Shown in pieces: positions 59,706-64,000 of a stretch of 64,000 bases of DNA. The notes beneath the pieces are model-generated. The model saw only the letters and a program-made list of their open reading frames with translations. It was not told where the DNA came from and did no database searches. The stretch spans positions 99,798,999 to 99,862,998 of the forward strand of contig NC_080166.1 of assembly GCF_950295315.1 (NCBI RefSeq), read 5' to 3'. This DNA comes from Erinaceus europaeus. Lineage: Eukaryota; Chordata; Mammalia; Eulipotyphla; Erinaceidae. The position numbers and the translations under genes were made by a program. Positions within the stretch are counted from its first letter, which is position 1. Every line of letters starts with the position of its first letter.

Positions 59706-61245
59706 TCTTTTCCCCCTGCTTCTTAAGCACCACCTATAAATGATATCATCCAGTATCCAGTATCCATCCTTCTCCCTCTGGCTTATTTCACTTAACATGA
59801 TCCTTCAAGTTTTATCCATGATATAGAAGAGAAAAAAAATTTCATCATTTCTGACAACCGAGTAGTACTCCATTGTGTGTATATACTACAAATTTCTTAG
59901 CCATTCATTTGTTTGAATGCCTGTGTTTCTTCCATTTGGGCTATTAAAAACTGTGCTGCTATGAACATAGGGGTACATAGATCTCTTTGAATAGGTCTTT
60001 TTGTGTTCTTTGGATAGATCCCTTAAGAAAGGACTGCCGGGTCATAGGGTAGATCCATTTCTTGTGTTCTGAGAAACTTCTGGAATGCTTTCCTCAAGGG
60101 TTGAACCAATTTACATTTCTACTAAGTGCAGAAGTGCTTCTTTTCCCCTACATCCTCATGAATACTTTTTTGTTTCCATCCTTTTCAATGTAAGGCATTC
60201 TCATGGGTATAAAGTGGCAACTCATTGTTGTCATTATTTGCATTTCTCTTATAGTCAGTGATTTTGAACATTTTTTGAGTATGTCTGTTCATCATGTGGA
60301 TATCTTCTTAAGTGAAAATTCTATCCATATCCTCTCCCCATTCTTAAATTGTGTTATTTTTGAAATGCTTATAATTGCAAATTATGACTATGTACTAGAG
60401 GATTTAGAAAAGGATACAATGAAATGGTAAGATATACTATGCTAATTGGTTGGAAGAATTAAGGTCCTTAAAATGGCCACTCTAACCACAAATCTTACTG
60501 AAATTTAACCCTATTCACAAACATGTATGTGTTAATGTAATCTCTGTGAAGGTGCCACCACATTTTTTAAAGGAATATATTAGGAGATACAGCAACTGGG
60601 AAAACACCATGAACCACCAAAGCAAATCTGAGAAAAAAAGAACAAGAAGAGAGGCATCATACTTCTCACCTCAAATTGTACTACAAGCTATTTAATGAAA
60701 ACTCTCTGATAATGGAACCAAAACAAACACAGAGACCATAGGGTGAAATTGAGAACTGAAAAATTAACCCCCCACACATATGGACAACTAATTTTTGACA
60801 AGGGATTTCAAATACTAAATGGAGAAAGAAGAATCTTTTCAATAAATGGTGCTCAGAAAATTGAGTTGTAACCTGAAAAAGCATGAGACTGCACCACTAC
60901 TTTTCACTACATACAAAAGGTCAGTTCTAAAAGGATCAAAAACTGGGACATTATACCAGAAACCATAAAATACATACAAGAAAACATAGACAAGCACTCT
61001 CCATGATGTCTGTTTGGAAACATGTTTGAAGAATCAAGTCCAATAGCAAAGAAACAAAAATCAACCAATAAACTACATCAAACTAAAAAGCTTCTGTACA
61101 GCTAAAGGAACAAAAGAGATATCTTGAGTGGGAGAGGATTATTGCACACCATATATCTGATAGAGGACTAAGAACCAAAATATATAAAGAATTCACAAAA
61201 CTCTGAAGCAAAAACAAACAAACAAAAACAATCCTCTTCTGGGGG
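59706..61245 (-). mobile_element. L1 with twin-primed 5' inversion
   Basis: 59706-60365 reads on the minus strand as 3'UTR edge and ORF2 C-terminus ('ggcttatttcacttaacatg', 'tatgaacataggggtacata'; upstream 'atcctctccccattctt'). 60375-61245 reads on the plus strand as the ORF2 part immediately upstream (from 'gatttagaaaaggatacaat' through 'actacatcaaactaaaaagc' to 'gaattcacaaaactctgaag'). The two parts are adjacent in the parent L1 and opposed here, the layout expected of twin priming. Frames are broken on both parts. Confidence 0.85.
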
Positions 61246-61350
61246 TTGTATTGTTATGTGGAAAACTGAGAAATGTTATGCATGTACAAACTATTGTATT
61301 TACTGTTGAATGTAAAACAATCCCACAATAAAGGAAAAACAAAACAAATA
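61246..61350 (+). mobile_element. L1 3' end, short-UTR type, plus strand
   Basis: 'gggggttgtattgttatgtg', 'gttatgcatgtacaaactat' and 'tgtatttactgttgaatgta', then 'cacaataaaggaaaa', match the ends at 26170-26285 and the reverse complement of 27380. It is about 100 bp long, and how it came to abut the twin-primed L1 is unclear. Confidence 0.75.
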
Positions 61351-61687
61351 GTCCTGTGGAATGCTATTCTGAATGGGTAGCACAGGAATTTCCTGCCCAC
61401 TGGGAAGACCCCTGTGAAAATACTTTTTCCCTTTCTCATCTCTATCAAATATATAACGTTCTTTTTTTTTTAAATGTAGATTTTTACTCATCTTTCATGT
61501 TGGCTAGACCTGACCCACTAAAGTAGTTTTCCTGGAGAATTTAATCCCTTTTCTCTGTTGTTGATTGGAAACATACCTGATAGAAAGTGCTGAAAGGGGG
61601 TCTTTGCCAAGGGATCTTACTGAAATTTAGTGCAGATAAGTTAAAATTTTCAATACATTATGAAATTCAAATTGTTTCTACTTTTAC

Positions 61688-62005
61688 ATTTCCTTCCTTC
61701 CTTCCTTTTTTTTTTTTTTTTTTGGCTTCCAGGAGTGTTACTGGGCTTGGTGTTGGTACTACAAATCCCCTGCCTTTGGCCATTTTTTCTTTTCTTTCTT
61801 CTATTTTATTTAATAAAAAGAAAAATTGAGAGGGGTGGGGGAGATAGAGAGGGAGAGAGACAGATAAATAACTGCAGACCTGCTCATGACTCCTGAAGCA
61901 TCCCTGCTACAGGTAGGGATGTGGGGGCTCGAACCCAGGTTCTTTCACAGGTCTATGCCATAGTACTATGTGCACTTAACTGGGCATGACACTGCATGCC
62001 CCCAT
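61688..62005 (-). mobile_element. SINE with extended 3' segment, minus strand
   Basis: Pyrimidine run (TTCC)n/T18 (61690-61723), 'gagtgttactgggcttggtg', 'ttgagaggggtgggggagat', 'actgcagacctgctcatgac' and head 'tatgtgcacttaactgggca'. ORFs on top are shadows. Confidence 0.82.
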
Positions 62006-62964
62006 CTATTCTCATATTTTCAAAGAGTAAAGATAAAAATTGTTAGACACATTCACACAAGAATATGTGCCAAGAATAAAATTAAAATGGGCTGTAGGCT
62101 AAGTCTGTATTAAGGAGAAAAATGAATCTTTTCCAAACTGCTTTATAAATTTTAAGCAAGTCAGTCAGCCCATTATGTGTGATAGTATTTAGCTTTTTCT
62201 CTAATTGCACTGGTAATATATTGAGCCCTTGAGAATAAACAAACAATCATATGCTTCTTCATAGATACAGCTTTAGTTTCAAAACTAAAAGTTCAAAGTA
62301 ATTATTCTTACAAAGACTCAAATTCTTAGCCAAGAGTTAAATGTTTAGGAGAAAAGAAAAAAAAAGAAAACAGCAAGAAGAGTGGTTAATGCTATTATTT
62401 ACAAGTGTTTGTTCACTTTTCCTTTTTCAGTCTGAAAGAACAAATAATACCACTTGTTAGAAATGTATCTGAAATAGAAGCATATGGGAATACAAGAGAA
62501 CCTCAGACAGGAGTTGACAGTCTTTTCCTGTAAATACCTGGGTAGCAAATACTTGAGGTTTTGTTGCAACTACTCAACTCTGCTGTTAGAGCATGAATAC
62601 AGACTGTATATACAAACATATGCACTACAAAAGTATTTATAACACTCGGTTGTCTTTCAGATTTGGCCCGAACACCTTAGTTATCTTTTTTGTTTAGAGT
62701 TTTCGCTTATTTTCAGTCAGTGAAGTATTTTGTGATGGCATGCTTTTATGTGTTTGAGCTATTCAATGAAATTTTCCCCTTTGTTTTAAATAAGACATGT
62801 TGATATGTCAAAATTGTTTTGGGGAAATGTGGATTTTAATTAGAGAAAGACACAAGGCAATTAAAAATAATATGACAACATTGAATCAAATTGGTAAAAT
62901 GTTCTTCTCAAAGTGTTAAAGTCTCAGTATCTTTGCCTATAAGGTATTTTGTCTAATCTTTTAA
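62006..62964. other. Unique AT-rich DNA, no gene seen
   Basis: No interspersed repeat or coding pattern recognised. Confidence 0.5.
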
Positions 62965-64000
62965 CATTTTTAAAATTAATTTATTTATAAAATGGAAATA
63001 CTGATAAGACCATAGGATAAGAAGGGTAAAATTCCCACAACTAGAACTCCATATCCCATCCCCTCCCCTGATAGCTTTCCCATTCTTTAACCCCGTGTAA
63101 GTACAGACCCAGGGTCATTATGGGGTGCAGAAGGTGGAAGGTCTGGCTTCTGTAATTGCTTCCCTGCTGATCATGGGTGTTGGCACATCAATCCATACTC
63201 CCAGCCTGTCTCTCTCTTTCCATAGTGGGGCAGGTCTCTGAGGAAGCAGAGCTCCAGGACACACAGGTGGGGTCATCTGTCCAAGGAAGTCCGGTTGGCA
63301 TCATGGTAGCATCTGGAACATGGTAGCTGAAAAAAACAATTTTTTTGATATCCTGCTGTATCTGGTTGGTTAGGATCTTGTTTAATATTTTAGCATCTAT
63401 GTTCATCAGAGATATTGCTCTATAATTTTCCTTTTTTGTTGTATGACTATCTGCTTCTGTTATCAGGGTGATGTTGGCTTCATAGACGGTGAAAGGGGGT
63501 GTTCCTGTTTTTTGTTCTTTTGAAAGAGCTTTAAAATATATTTATTGAGCAAGATATTTACTTCTTCTCATTGTAACTATGATGTGTCTTGGTGTCTTCA
63601 GGTCTGGGCTGATTCTGTTTGGGACTTCTGGGCAACTTAATCTTAATGTCCTTTCCGTTGTTTAGGGCTGGGAAGCTTTCTTCTATTATTTCCTCTAGGA
63701 TATTTATTTCCCCTTCCTTTCTTTCTTTTTTCTGCTAGGCCCATTATGCAAATGTTACTTCTTTTGAGATCATCCAATATGTCTCTGTTGCTGTTTTCAG
63801 TGTCTTTCATTCTCTCTTTTTTAGCTCTTTTACCTCCTTCTTAGTTTTCTCTAGCTCATCCTCTGTTCTGCTAATTCTGTTTTCTGCTTCTGTTAACCTG
63901 CTTTTCCTTCCCTCAGCTTCCTTCTTCAGTTCAGTTACAGTATTAGATTGTTCTGCTAGTTGTCCTTTTAGCTTAGCTATTTCAGCTTTCAATTCTCTAA
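62965..64000 (-). mobile_element. Internally deleted L1, running off the window
   Basis: Three collinear minus-strand pieces: 3'UTR (62965-63332), a piece of the ORF2 RT (63337-63545, 'gcatctatgttcatcagaga') and ORF1 (63552-64000, 'tacttcttctcattgtaact'). About 3 kb of ORF2 and much of the UTR are missing at the two joins. The ORF at 63188-63406 spans the first join and is a chimaera of ORF2 and UTR. Confidence 0.85.
63552..64000 (-). pseudogene. L1 ORF1 fragment, cut by the window end
   Basis: The frame 63807-63992 encodes an ORF1 coiled coil ('ENRISRTEDELEKTKKEVKE', nearly identical to the same stretch of the 39596 ORF1). The RRM side (63552-63800) is frameshifted. The N-terminus lies beyond 64000. 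Confidence 0.88.

Noticed and set aside
63320..63345. Splice junction in the deleted L1
   Set aside because: The pyrimidine tract and CAG are retained at the join. Splicing would have removed them, so deletion with microhomology is preferred.

Overview
This is a gene-poor piece of a placental-mammal nuclear chromosome. It is dominated by LINE-1 (L1) copies and tRNA-derived SINEs. The SINE heads (for example 'gtagcacagcgggttaagcg' near 16919 and 'cacctggttgagtgcacatg' near 16719) and a lineage-specific L1 3' module point to a hedgehog (Erinaceidae, probably Erinaceus). That assignment rests on recognised repeat style and not on a search. No host exon, rRNA gene, functional tRNA gene or CRISPR array is supported.

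Layout. 0-9 kb: unique AT-rich DNA with SINEs, a compound L1 on the minus strand (3476-6597) and an unexplained ORF-dense interval (7776-8541). 9-27 kb: mostly unique DNA, several plus-strand L1 3' ends (some nested), a probable retroviral LTR (14560-14945), a SINE inside a SINE inside an L1 (16385-17795) and ancient mammalian repeats. 27-33 kb: a 5'-truncated L1 with a 212-bp polypyrimidine expansion. 33-41 kb: the centrepiece, a full-length minus-strand L1 (33450-40962) between perfect 17-bp target-site duplications (TSDs). It has an intact ORF1, an ORF2 broken only by one in-frame stop, and a CpG-rich 5'UTR carrying two copies of a promoter-like unit. 44-51.6 kb: an older minus-strand L1 that landed inside a SINE and later received three insertions of its own. 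51.9-52.2 kb: a fragment ending in a Cys/His-rich non-LTR retrotransposon-like C-terminus that is not L1. 53-64 kb: old L1 3' ends, many SINEs, a twin-primed inverted L1 (59706-61245) and an internally deleted L1 running off the window end.

How the parts relate. L1 ORF1p (RNA-binding chaperone) and ORF2p (endonuclease plus reverse transcriptase) are the machinery that copies L1. By established knowledge they also copy tRNA-derived SINEs in trans. TSDs, A-rich tails and 5' truncations are visible on many copies here, so the window is largely a record of target-primed reverse transcription, with a relative order readable from nesting.

Best lead for something undescribed: an 18-bp insertion at 1807-1824, flanked by perfect 12-bp direct repeats, matches at 17 of 18 bases the extreme 3' end (stop codon plus GAA tail) of the non-L1 fragment at 51940-51957. 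Together they suggest a second, non-L1 LINE lineage that has been mobile in this genome.
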